From Brachyhypopomus gauderio (Eukaryota; Chordata; Actinopteri; Gymnotiformes; Hypopomidae), in assembly GCF_052324685.1 (NCBI RefSeq), contig NC_135222.1, forward strand, positions 10,337,873-10,401,872: a stretch of DNA of 64,000 bases. The letters run 5' to 3'. The position numbers and the translations under genes were made by a program. This document shows positions 30,228-43,046 of the stretch, piece after piece. Under the pieces are notes generated by a model. It was not told the origin of the DNA, did no database searches, and was given only the letters and a program-made list of their open reading frames with translations. Numbering within the stretch: the stretch's first letter is position 1; the number at the start of each line of letters is the position of its first letter.

Positions 30228-33200
30228 CTAGCGGTTACACTGGACTTTAATGTTTTGGGCTGGATTTATCACACAATTTTGTGCTTGATAGTGAGAGAGC
30301 AGTTTCTTCCAGAGCACACTGCACTCTAGCAAATGAAGATTACCTGCAAAACAGAAAAACACAAATTGGATTGCTCCATTGTATATTTGTGTGAAAGCAG
30401 TGTGTTTCCTTTGTCCTTTTTGTCTATCTTTTACCCAGAATGCAGAGTCCATCCTGAGCACGTGTGATTGCAACGTTGACCTGGTTGGGGTCAGTGACGA
30501 AGCCCAGTTTCTTCCCCATCCAGCCTCTGCTGGTGTTTGGCTTATCTCGTATCTCAGAAAAAGGACAGGATCGCACCGTGGACACTATCACATAAGGCCA
30601 CTCACTCCCTACTCATACACAACCACACACATAATCCATATGAATTTGTGTGATCAACACCTATACAACCGTTTTAGATTTGCAAACAGATTTCAATTTG
30701 CAGAGTTAACATGTAAGGCTGTATATATAAAAAAAAACCCACACACCTTGGCTTTTCATAACTGTGCAAACACTGACATGCTCAAAGCTTTGCTTTTCCA
30801 TGGTCTTCTCTTGCAGCATTTTTTTGATTTTGGACATCTGTGCATTGAGGGGGTCAGGATGGCAATGTTATTAGGCTGTACACCAGAGTGCCTGATCAAG
30901 AGATCAGCTACCCGCACCTGATTATAACAGAAATTAGTGATTGTTGTTGAGACCAGTATATAATATACAAATTTAATAAAAAATTCAAAACATCAATTTA
31001 TAAATATACATTTATATAAAATTATATAAAATTTTGTAAAAATGGCAATTTGCTTTGTGTTCCTATAATATATCAATAAGGTATTGAAGTAATCAGCTGA
31101 ACATTTCACGTTTGATTTGCAGGCTTCAATCTTACTGCTTGTTTTGCCTCCAGTTCATTGGCTACTGAATTTTCATTGCCGGCTTCTGTTGAAACAACCA
31201 AACTAATCTCGTCTCCCTCGACGTGTCCGAAGAGAATAGCTGTCGGTGTGTTTTTGTTATTAAGCAGAAAGCAGGATCTTGTCTTTGGTCCAGTCTTCAG
31301 TTTGCCTTCGTAAAATTCCTCAGATGGGAATTGGCATATGCTCTCATGCTACAAAGGACAAAATAATAAATGCTTGAAATTTTGAGGGGAACAGGGTGGA
31401 GAAATGGAAACTAAATGAAATTTACCAAAAATTATGTACCATTCTGTACTGTGTGTCTAGCATCACAGCCTGGTCCATATAGCGTTCAAAGAGAGACTGT
31501 CCCATACCCATCTCCTTCACACGAGCACAGGATACTATTGGCCGAACCTGTTTGTGGTCTCCCATAAGCACAATCTAAATTAATAGGACAAAAAAACCCA
31601 AATACAAAAAATTTTATACTGTCCTAAATTGTATTTTGAGCAGTATCTGAAAAGATTCTACAATTTCAAATCTATAGTCATGGATTAGGGAGGGAGGGGA
31701 AGCTGAGTGAGTGTGCAACACACAGAACATTTATTGATTTATTTATTACTTATATGAAAATGACTGTCTACCTGTTTGGGCTTATGAGCAACAAGTGGGA
31801 TGAAGGCCTCGGGTTCTGTGGCCATGGCGCACTCATCAATGAGGATCTGTTGGAAGTCCATGGTCTTCATTAGAATCGGCTTCAGAGCAGCTGAGCAGGT
31901 GCACAGAATGACATCATGCTTCAAGAGCTCATGTTTCTGAGCTTTTTCCAACTCTTTCCTGTACCTATGATGATTTAACAGACTTGATTCACACATTTTA
32001 GTATAATTATTTCCCTCTGAATACACATGTTTTGTTTTTCAGGCATCATTTTAGTAATCTACTGTACCTTTCAACATTAAATTCTGTGGGGGAGCTTTTT
32101 TCCATATCTGTTATGCTGGCTGAAAAGGGGTTTTCAGGTTCTCGAACAAGATGCATTAGTGTGATGCTCCTGTAGAACAAGACAGAATTAAGTCCAGTGT
32201 ACTGATCATTTTAGCTATTGTAATTTCAGTAATGGTGTCTGGATTATTATTCCAAGGAATTCCAAAGAGTTCTAAGCAATATTACAGTGGCGTAAATAGT
32301 ACTAAGAAATATTTTCCCAAATTAGTTTTTAACATTTAATTTATGCTGGATATTGCTGGTTATTTTTGGTTTGCTGTGAACGTCTCCATTTGTTGGGTCC
32401 CTCATCAGAAATGTGTATTTTTCTCTTTGTTTTGGTTAGACAAGTCATTAGCTAAATGTTTTGTCTAGAACACATGGCTCAGATTGCAATATATAATTTG
32501 TCTAGGCAATCTCCACATAACAAGTATGTGAAAATGAACATCAAAAAGTACAACAAATCTTGTATTTATCACACTTGAAATAGATGTTAATTATTGTAGT
32601 GTAATGTAAGTTTTTTTACTCTCAGACACATTTTGTTGACATGTTTTTCCCAGAAACTTGTCTTGACAAAACCATTGTATAATTCATCCTCTGACTGTTT
32701 CTTCCATGCAGTTCTTCTTATGTATTTAACCTGAGTTCTTTCTTTAGCTTCTCATCACGGAGAGATTTGCGACAGAGCTTCAGCTCACTCCCAGGGTATG
32801 GAAACTCCCTCATCTCCATCTGATCACAGTAGATGCGTAGAGGGTTAAGGACTCCGTTGTCCTTCAACAGCTTTAGCTGCTCTGGAATACAACACCAAAA
32901 GTGTCTGTAACGACGGTGGTAGGGACGCACACACCGTGTTAGAGAGAGCGAGAGAGAGAGGTGGAACCAAGTGCCACAAAACAATAACAGAACTAAAAGG
33001 AGCGCCTTCATAAACGCGGACTGCTCAACGCGTAAAAAAGAAATAAAGCAAAACAAGGACGCCAGGGGAAGTAGCTGGCTAATAGCAAAAAGGCTAATCA
33101 AACAAAAAAACCCTTCCCATACAAACAGCAACAGGATAGGAAAATAAACAGGTTGAGGAAAACTTGAGGAAGGTCAGTAAGCGACGCAGGAGAGGACTCG

Positions 33201-36200
33201 AAAAAGACAGAGAAAACAGACAGGAGAGATAGGTGACGGGACACCTTCAGAGGCCAACGCTGCAACAGAGAAAGACAAGAGAGGCTGAGAGCGTAACGGC
33301 ATAACCACAACGAATCAGCAATGATCTGTCTCCACTGGCTTCCTTAAGAAGCCATGGCAACAGGTGAGACAGATCATTGCTGATTGCGTTGCCGGAGTCT
33401 AGGACTGGCTCGGGTGCCCCTTGTGGATGTAGACGGCACGGCATCCGAGCCAGCCCTGACAGTGTCAGCATCATCCCATTCATACTGCTAAACTTTACAA
33501 ATAACCACATAAAATGATCAAGAACCGAAGGATTCAGACCCTTTCATTCCTATCCAGTATCATGAACAGATTTCAAATGAGACTAAGATGTCTTTCACAA
33601 CATAAGCAATTACAGTCCACCTGCTACAATATCCACAGACTTGTTGGAGGGCCCACAGTACAGGATAGCATGCTTCTTTTTCTTCTTATCTGCAGAGGTT
33701 GTGCATTTGAGATGCTCAGCCTCCATCATTTTGTTCTTTAAGTAGAAGTGATAAGCAATATGAATCCCAACTACAGTTTTTCCAGTACCTGTTAAATTAA
33801 TGAAAAACATGAACATAATCCTTAAGAAGGAGACAATATTTTGAAAATGAATTGCCCTAAAGAGACAATAAAGGATGTGCATTTTTGAATGTGTTCCTAC
33901 AGTGCATTTTTGGTCTGCTATATAGAAGAGAACATTTTAACTACCGGTAATTAAACTTTTAATCCATTTAAATGCCTCATACCAGGTGGCCCTTGGATTA
34001 CAGTGAAGGGATTTTTCAAAGACTCCTGGACAGCCCTTTTCTGACTTTCATTCAAAGGTGGCAGATTCAGACTGTAATCTATTGAATGTAGCTGAATATC
34101 ATTACCTATGAAAAACATGCATTTTGAAGCTATTTCAAGTATATTGTCATTTAAAATGATATTTAAAATGTAACAGTTATATGTGAGATGTTATATGCTT
34201 GTCAAAACAGGAGCTATGCAAAGAATTTCACAAAATATGTTAAAGCAGAACTTACTGAAACAATTGTGTGGTACATCCCCAGTAGCAATGGCTTTCACTA
34301 AATCATTAGCATTTTTTATGTTGGCTATAGCATGCTCTCTTAACCTGCAAATTATACATAAATAATTCAGAATACATACTTGTGGTAATCATTAATAATA
34401 TTTATATAATATTTTAACTTTTTCCATCTAGGTTTTAGGAAAGAAAATTACTTACACACATGGGATTTTCTTTGGAATGATTTCTACAGTAAAAGTTGTA
34501 TCCTTATCAGAAACTTTAGGTGGAATGTATGTCATAGACTGATGATTTATTTGAAAATTGATTTGATTTTCATTTCTTTCTTTTCTCTTCTTTCGCTGCA
34601 TTTGTGTTGCAGCCTTGCTGGTTACAGCATGTGTGACCCATGTGAAGTGCAGCACATCCTGATGCTCAGGAAGTCCTATTAAATTGGACTGTTTTACTTC
34701 TGTTTCTTTACTTCTGTCTACACATTGACCCCTTAATCTGATGCACAGGAAACAGTTTGTCAGATTAAATTCCAATTTCCATTGCTTTTTCTGGTTTTCT
34801 GATATTTTGAAGAAGCCTGCCTCTGCCTCTTTTGTCCATGTTATGGGCACATCTTCAAGGATAACACTATTGTTTTCTTCTACTGCATTGTAAGCAGTCT
34901 CCATCTGACATAGCTTGCCCCAGATCTCCTGGTAATCTTTGTAATCATGGTATTTGGACTTTGATGAAGCTTTTGCAGCTTTGGAAAAGCACATGGCTGG
35001 GTTTCTTGCATGCTCCAAACAGACCTCAAAGGATGGGTTAATACTGAGGAGCTTAACTGTAGGTGCAAATGTCCCCATATTGATGACTGTTCCGACTTGC
35101 ACTTGTAGCACTTCTCTGAATTTGAGTTCCATGGTGAACTCTTTGAAATGCTGCGACTCTTTTGAACAAGCTCCTGTTGTCTGTTTGTTGGGTTTTCTGT
35201 TTACTTCTTCAAGACAGCCTTTGATTTTATCCCAGTCTTTAACTTTTACTGCAGATATAATTTGCTTCCATTTGTCAACTGCGATTGGTGTTACATTTTT
35301 GCAGGGTAATGAATGAGGCTGAGTTTTTCCACTGAATATATACACTCTTCTCCTCCAGCGGAGAATGATGGATTTTAAAGCTTTGTTGCAGTCAGGCTGC
35401 TCAACAAGTTTTAAGTGCCTGTACATGATGGTAAGATGCTCAGGCATTTGGTCAAGAGGAAATGATACTGTAAATGTATGTGAATGTTGTACTGGAAAAA
35501 GCTGATCTACAACTGCAAGTTTGGTAACACATCTATAGCTGAATTGAGCTGTAGTAATTAATCTTGTTGCTTGCAATTCATAGTTTTCAATGCAATCTAA
35601 ACATTCCATGCCAGATTCACAGAACTGATCAATTTCCCCCTGTGTGTAATCTATTGTCTGTTTGTGTTCTTCAAAGAGAGCACTGTGAAGAAGCCTTTGG
35701 AGAATCAAGTCTAGGTAGCGTCTCATAGGGGAAGTAGCCCAGGTATATGCATTGAGCTGCAAGTTGAAATGTCCTAATTTTGAGTTCAAGGAGGAGCATG
35801 ACCTCAAGATGAGAGCTTTACTTTGAAGATCCAGGAATTCTTCTGCCATGGAAGACAGTGAGGGATGCATGATGTCTGATATGATCAGATGAACCAGTGC
35901 GTGGTAATCTCTGGTTGTAAGTAAAGCCATCATTTTCTTGAATTTTGGTGTGATGATGAGGACATCTTCTTCTTGAATGTCATCAATTTCTTCATATTCC
36001 AGTTCTGTGTGGGCTGTCTGTGTGGTGCAGTTCTCCCGATTTTGAAAACACTCACAGATATGTGATAGATGAAGAGATAAAGGCAATAGAGTAGAGTATT
36101 TTTCTTTAAAGTGCTGAAACCTTTCATGGTCAGGTCCAGGATCGCATCTTAATGGGGTGAGATCTCTTGTTAAGTCTCTGGAGATGAGTTCTTCGGCTGC

Positions 36201-37582
36201 AGCACTGTTGTACAGATTCATTAGCTCTTCCACCATGAGGTGAGCCCTACTCTTTCCTTTCAGCTGTCCAGAGCTCACACCCACATTCAGTCGGCTTGTT
36301 CTAAGGATCTCAGAAAAGTCATAAGCCACTGCAACACAGTCTTCTACACTGGAGAGACATAGAGATCCTGCATTATCCAAACAGTGCTTTTCAATTATCC
36401 TGTCTGCTTCTTCATATGAGAACCGTCTATCAGACCTGATGAGAGAAAGAGTGAATTTGCATGATTGAATTATGTTGGTGGCCTTGTTGATGACAGTTAG
36501 CAAGGATATGGAATTACGGTCCTCATTTGGGACTAAGCTTAAGTATTTAGAGCTTAAGTCTCTGGATAGCATGAAAGCTGGTTCTCCCTTTAATCCATGG
36601 TGTGGGTAAAATGTTCTGCCCTGTTGTCTTGCAAATATATCAGCCTCAGTGTCTTTTCTGATGTAACTTGCAACGTCTGTAATGTGAATAGCAATGACAT
36701 ATGTGTTTCCTTCATCAGTCAAACTAATAGCATCATCCAAGTCACATGAATCCTTGGGGTCTATAGTAAAAGTTAGGTCATTGCGAAGATCCTTTCGTTC
36801 CACATCACACTCGCAGATATTGTTGATTTGAAATAAGGGAGGGGTCCATATTTCTCCGAACTCTGTCTTAAACAATTCAAATGCATAATCCTCTTGTGAA
36901 AGAACCCTTGTAACTACTCCAAGTGGATACTTACAGTGCTTTTCCCATTTTAGCACCTTGACAAGTAATAACTGACCCTCAGCTATGTCTATGAACTTCT
37001 CTGTAACCCACAATTGACTGTTGGGATGTAACTTTCGTATTTCTATTTTGTGAGGATTTTTTTGAATGATATGTATTTTGGTCATGTTCTTTTTTGTAGG
37101 TATAACAAGTTGTTTGCGGTTTCCATCCATCATACAAATGAAGGTACAGTGTTTGTCATCTCTGTGCATCAGACCTACAACCTTCCCTGTCAACAATTCA
37201 TGTCCTTGTGGCTGGAGTTGTCTGCTTACAATTTGAACACACACTTCATCACCAGGGAAAGATCTGCCCACATCATCTCTTCCAATAATTTTTATAAGAA
37301 GTGCTGGTTCATTTACAGGTTTGGCATATGCCAGATCATGGCTCAATGTTTTAAGCTTACATCGTTTGAACTCATGTGGCCTGGTATCCAACAGTTCTTG
37401 CAAATGTACCTGACTGAATTCCTGGTAAAAATCAGACATAGACAGCAACGCTGGTCTTAATAGAATGTGGGGTTTATGGATCCCTGAGGTTTCCTTGGTA
37501 GTTCTGCTGAGGGATGATCCATTCTTCTTTAGTGACTGTGGTAGTGAGGTGTCCATATTCTTCTTGCCTGGTATTGTTTGTC
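30228..37582 (-). CDS. HELZ2-like protein, RNB nuclease plus C-terminal helicase half, one frameshift
   Basis: Twelve minus-strand exons: 37582-34456, 34344-34256, 34105-33983, 33788-33621, 32881-32731, 32169-32068, 31964-31772, 31574-31440, 31348-31136, 30917-30747, 30608-30435 and 30343-30228 (TAG), about 1590 residues. The large exon holds an RNB (RNase II) domain with TIDPKDSCDLDDAISL near 36725-36775, keeping the metal-binding aspartates. The later exons form a UPF1-like superfamily 1 helicase: Walker A split between exons (GPPG, TGKT), Walker B DECA, LMGDHKQVRP, LDTQYRM and VAITRAQDG. All junctions are in phase except inside the exon at 30917-30747, which is one base short after AILTP and then runs to a stop. 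HELZ2 is an interferon-responsive 3'-5' exoribonuclease and helicase (about 2650 residues in human). The zinc fingers and first helicase are not found upstream, so the gene is 5'-incomplete, distributed over unseen exons, or a shortened paralogue. Confidence 0.85.
32906..33461 (-). mobile_element. solo LTR in a HELZ2-like intron (family C)
   Basis: 556 bp starting TGTAACGACGGTGG and ending AGCCCTGACA, flanked by GTGTC duplications (32901-32905 and 33462-33466). It sits in the intron between the exons at 33788-33621 and 32881-32731, about 20 bases upstream of the latter's acceptor in transcript sense. The minus strand reads as the sense strand judging by its ends. Confidence 0.8.
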
Positions 37583-39943
37583 CTACAAACACACAAAAAA
37601 CATCAAAGATACTACTTCCCTTTCTTTTTTAAAAAAAAACTAGTTACTAGTCATTAGTAACATTACTAGTCTGCTACCTAGTGCAAAATGTTTAATCTTA
37701 ATTTAGTATTTAGGGATATATTATACTGTGTTACCACCCAGTCTAGGTCAGATGGATAGCAAGATTAATATAAGAAAAATAGAAGATGACCCTAATGAAT
37801 AGATTGATAAAAAGAAACCGGTAACGACTGAGCATTTTCAAGATATATATTTAAATAAATACAGATGCAAAATGTTACATACATAGCACCGACTGAGCTT
37901 TAGAAAAAAAAACAAACAAAATTACAAAATAACCAGCAGCCTACCATACCAGGTGCAAATCCATGATAATCATAATACTAATGAACCAACATACACCAAG
38001 CAAAAGAAAGAATCACCACACTGGGAGCAAAAGCAATTTAACAATGCCTTCTAATGGATTTCTATACAAGACAAAGTCTCCCAAATGGGAGAAGAAACAA
38101 GGAGAGCCTGCCACTCTCTCCTGCCGTCCACACTCCAAGGAGCCTTTTGTACAAGTGAACTTCAGTTCGACACCGCCCAGGAACACGTGACGCCATAATC
38201 ACACACAGGTGCTCCTGTAAGAAATCGTTACAACACTCCACCCAACTCATAACATAACATACTGACTTAGGATAAATGGGAATGTATCTAATGCATAAAA
38301 ACTCTTTGTAGATGTTTGGTTTGTCATGACTTTTACGGCCAAGTAAATCACACCCTACATGTCTTACTAAATGTCTAGGATTGGCTGATTTAGGTGATTT
38401 GTTAAACCATATCCAATAGCCTTGTCCTTCTTCAAGTAATACATTCAACAGACACCAGCTTCAGGACATACGTGCTTCAGAATGTAAAGGAACAAACAGG
38501 AAAAAGTGATTTTGTATTGGTGATAAAAGCACTGAAATTAGATCAGTGAGAGAAAGTAATGGATTAAAGGAATGGATGGATGGATGGATGGATGGATAAT
38601 TAAGAAAATAAATAATAAATAATGAAGAAATGTGGAAGAACTCCAGAAGCACCAGTAGAAGATATACAGCTGGTAGAAAACCATGAGAATTCAGAGAGAA
38701 TAAATAGAGCCATTAAATCAGGTGCAACTTGTAAAGGAGGGTATCTACTGTAGATGCCACACAGAAGGCTGCTGTGCACTTTGTTCTGCTCAAGTGTGTG
38801 CTTGATGATACTGGGAAGGGAGTGTATTTGGTTACAGTTGAGCAAAAAAGCAAGACAATCTTTAAAAAAAATTAGAACATTTTCATTTGGACATAAGGGT
38901 GTCAAAACCACATAAAGAATATCCATGACTTGATTGCCCCTCCCTAGCATCTGTTTCCCTCAGTTACCTGTGTTTTGGTTTGTACTTCCTGGTTTTCGTA
39001 ATCCATGTATTTCCATGTTTTGGTTCTGTTCTGTTTCACCCCTTGTTTCTGTCCCTGCCTCATATCATTGTTTTCACCTGCTCCTAGTTTGTCCCTTGTT
39101 AGTCTGTGTATTTAAACCCAGTGTTCACTGCTCTATGTTGCTAGTCATGGTTATCTGAGCCATGGTCTGTTTTTTCTTTTTCTCCATTCATTCATATGTA
39201 CTTGTGTTGCTTCAGCCTCCATTTGTTAATCCTAGCCTGATTTGTCTACCTAGCCTGATCTGTTATCCTAGCCCTCTATGTGTGCATAGCCCTGTTTAGT
39301 TTTATAGGTTGAGGAATTGGACATAATGGCAGTAAAATCTAAGACAAATATGCAAAACAGAGGGACAATGTCTAAATACCCTCAAAATGTGTATACAAAT
39401 TGCACCCTCAGACACTCCCTGTTTGGTGGCTCAATTGTACAACAACATTGATCTACAATTAAAATGGGACCCACTATTCTCTTCAAGTGATATTGGAGAC
39501 TGCTTTGTTTACTTTGTTGAGTCTTATTTACTTTGCTGCTGATTTGTTTAATAAAACTAATTTGGCTAAAACATAATGTGGAGCCCACAGTGTAATCACA
39601 TCAGCCTCAACCAACCAGCCCCCCCAAGTATGTTTATGTATGAATACATTCATGTATAGAGAACTTGTCTGAGGGATTTTGTAAGATAATAATCATGATT
39701 GCAGATGCTGCACATCATTAAATCCTTTTAATTGTAATAAATTATCATTATGAAAAATCTTGGCTACAGAAGAATTATTCATCTATGGGAAACAATGTAC
39801 GGCCACCCTGACGGAGTGTTAAATATGGGCACCATCTGAACTAACATGTAACAATCTATCCGTGAGCTCATTTAACAAAATAATGTTAAATCAATACACA
39901 TTCATGTCAGAGTGAAATTACCTCACTTCTGAGTTAAAGAGAA
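37583..39943. other. gene-free, repeat-bearing stretch upstream of the HELZ2-like exons
   Basis: No further HELZ2 exon is recognised. A GGATGGATGG run lies near 38573-38597. The block at about 38935-39330 looks like part of an LTR in + orientation (GTATTTAAACCC TATA-like site near 39108 and T-rich blocks), without clear ends. The block at 38080-38260 also looks LTR-like. Confidence 0.45.
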
Positions 39944-40280
39944 TGCTACGCAATGATGAGACAGAGAGGGATCCACTTGAGAGAGAGAGTGTGCACTTGC
40001 GTGTTGTACTTGCGGTAGTCAGTCCAGTCCGAATTCACAATGTGGTAGCAGAGTCTGAGAAGTACCAGGGGGCTAGGCAGGAGACGAGGTCCATGGAGTA
40101 AGCAGAAGTCGATGCACGGTGAAATCAGACTGGAGATAGAAACGCTTGTTATGCAACATGGGTTGACAATACTTCGCAACCAGGAATTGAGTCGTGGGTG
40201 TATATGAACAGCTGAGAGAGTGTGTGGTTATGAGCAACAGGTGAGGCTAGTTAGAGGAAGATCAGGTACCATTCCTGACA
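39944..40280. mobile_element. solo LTR (family D)
   Basis: 337 bp starting TGCTACGCAATGAT and ending CATTCCTGACA, flanked by GAGAA duplications (39939-39943 and 40281-40285). TG...CA ends and a 5-bp duplication mark an LTR. No coding sequence lies inside. Confidence 0.7.
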
Positions 40281-41136
40281 GAGAATGGTCAGCAGGGAAA
40301 ACATTTTACTGTTATTTATTACTACAGAATAAAGAACACAGACCATGCGTGTCTCTTTATTTGTATTCCAAAACATACTGTAGCGTAACATCCAAATTCA
40401 GAATGTACATACATCATGGCAACAGGCCTATACAGAATTCGGTGTCCAGGACACTGATTTTCATATTTGCATATATATTGCTGGAGCGTTTTCATTTGGA
40501 TATTAAGGTGCGGCCTTCAAACACCAGTGACATGTGGCCTGAGCACCTTGAATTTCATGTAGAGTGAAGAGGCTCTGACCACCCTTACAGAACATAGCTT
40601 ATGACTTTGCACATAGAACTTCTACTCCCCTATGGATCACCCGTTACATTACCCATCTAGCTGAATTTGATTGCATGTGGTGAGTTTTATTTTTATGCGG
40701 TTTATATTTGTTTTTATGCCAGTCGTATCATTTTATTTCGTGGTATTTACCCCCCACACTTTAAAGGCCAGTCCCTGAAAATATTGTCTGACATGTAACC
40801 GATCCGTGGCGCAAAAACTTTTGGGGGCCGCTGCTCTACAGAACCGTTTTCTGAGTACTACTGAGAAAATGAAAATGCTTAAACCTAACTATTACCTCAT
40901 CTCACTTTAACTGGCTTGGGGAAAAAAATACATTTTGTGAGCATGAGGTTGGCAAGAAAAGGGAAATTTACACAAAGTGTAAATTGCACGTGTAAAATTC
41001 TACATGTACATTCTAAATGTGAACAGCAAATGTAAATAGCAAAACAACTGTTAAAAATAACATCATTAATAATAAGTAATAGTTGTATGTACACAGCGCA
41101 AACAGCACATCACACAACACATCACACAGGGAGAAA

Positions 41137-41300
41137 AAAGTTGTTCTCTCTCATATATCTCATATTGCCACTGTCGCCTTTGGCTTGCTCATTAGGGATT
41201 TGGACCCATAGTATTGTTAACCTTGTAAATCCTGTAAAGCGCTTTCTGACAACATGTGTTGTGAAAAGCGCTATACAAATATATTTGATTTGATTTGATA
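41137..41300 (+). repeat. SINE/LINE 3' tail repeat, copy 1
   Basis: Contains TTGCCACTGTCGCCTTTGGC, CTCATTAGGGATTTG, GTAAAGCGCTTTCTGACAAC and ATTTGATTTGATTTGAT. Related to 42423-42590 and, inverted, to 48795-49035. This is a common retroposon tail in fish. Confidence 0.7.
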
Positions 41301-42078
41301 TATATAATGAGCTCATCAAACCAAATTGTTTTATTATGAAAAATGAAACAACACTGACCAGTCCTGGTTTAGGGAAGATACTTGAACCTTCATTCTCTGC
41401 CCTTCATTCTTACCAACCCATCAGCACTCACTGAAGTAACTCACACAAATCATGACATTTTGAGCGCAAACACCATTGTGTAATCTGCTCACACTGCCCC
41501 CCAACCACAGAACAGTATGCTTCAGCGCATGCACTCTGGTGACCTTCCTGTGGAGTATTGCTCCACCCTGTGTGCCTGACACATCCCATTACAGATGTAA
41601 TAGGTGTGCTGTATCACACTCAACTCGAAGGTATAGTTGTCATGGAGAGATCACTTTGGGAGATCCCTGTTCTACAGTATTGACAAGGCAGCAAAATAAG
41701 TCTGCTGGTCTAAACAGTAAGATATTTAATTATTTTGTTGAAAGAAAAATACGAAAACAATACAAAACTATCGGAGACCTTATAGCTGAAGATATATTAA
41801 AAAATCGAATGTGCTAATGAAAGGGAATGAACCGAAGATAAAATGAGAATACAGTTATCAATGCCACAGCCGCAATTTGAACAAAAATTAGGCTATATTA
41901 TTAAATAAAGCTAAGAGAGCATCTCGTCACGAAATGTACGATGATTGCAGATGAGTTTACAGAAGCGTTCAATAGTCGTCTATAATAGGAACACAAGCCT
42001 TTTAAATAAATTTATATAGCCATCGCGCATAGGCCATAACTAATTAATTGTATTAGTTATACATTATAGCCTACTAAT

Positions 42079-42079
42079 A

Positions 42080-42150
<71 letters not shown>
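42079..42150. repeat. (AT)n microsatellite
   Basis: About 70 bases of AT dinucleotide. Confidence 0.95.
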
Positions 42151-42151
<1 letters not shown>

Positions 42152-42422
42152 TAATTAGTAGACCTATATTGTAAATATGATAATGTGTAATAATAAGTTA
42201 TTTAATTACCCATAATTATGTTATTCCTCACTGCAATATATTATTTATTCGTTCGTTATATCCATTAAAATTTTTAAAACACATATTTCGTAAACAAAGG
42301 TTAACACTAAATGAATTTCAGGAAAACCTGAAAATATACCTTTCGTGTCGTTCAGGATACACAGGAAAGAATGACATACTCACGACGCAGCTGGGCGGAC
42401 GGGCTCCCTTTTGAGTTGTGGT

Positions 42423-42590
42423 CTAAGGCTTCTTCCTAATCCCCTTCTTCCTTTAGTGAGTTTTTCCCTTTCCTTACCACTGTCGCCCCTGACTTGCTCA
42501 TTAGGGATTTGAACGCATGTCGTTGTAAAGCTGTTTTGTGAAAACACATGTTGCAAAAAGCGCTATGTAAATAAACTTGACTCCGACCCT
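42423..42590 (+). repeat. SINE/LINE 3' tail repeat, copy 2
   Basis: Contains GAGTTTTTCCCTTTCCTTAC, CTGTCGCCCCTGACTTGCTC and AAAAGCGCTATGTAAATAAA. A diverged relative of the copy at 41137-41300. Confidence 0.65.
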
Positions 42591-43046
42591 GATCAGGCTT
42601 TTAAGAGATGCAGTCAATGACTTCCTCCTGGTCTTCGCTCCTCCCTCCAGGCTGGTACACCTGACTTAACCTTCTACAACTCTTACTCATGCACCTTATG
42701 TTGTTTGTGAACTGTCCGTAACACCTGTGACACATTACATTTTTAAGCATGCGAGTTCAACAGTAGTATCATGTAAATGATCCTTCATCAGCTGTGCTAG
42801 CATAGTGCGTGACATTTCTTACCTTATCTTACAGTTAGCCGTTAGGTACTAAACTACAGGAATGCCAATACCTAGAAGTGCAAATAAAATAGGCTCAATA
42901 TCGCCATACTACAGGAATTAAAACCGATACCTAGAAGAAGTGCAAATAAATAGGCACTATATCATAATGGAATGTAGCCTACAATAAGTGCTAGAGTTTA
43001 CTCTGCAGAGAAGTCTATATTTGCAGTGTTGGTGATCATTTATAAG

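Larger units (their letters stand above)
40281..43046. other. gene-free stretch with SINE/LINE tails and AT repeat
   Basis: No gene is visible. It holds two copies of a fish repeat tail (41137-41300 and 42423-42590) and an AT microsatellite (42079-42150). Confidence 0.5.

Noticed and set aside
33098..33510. Minus-strand frames between two HELZ2-like exons, considered as extra exons
   Set aside because: They lie inside the solo LTR bounded by GTGTC duplications, and the flanking exons join in phase without them.
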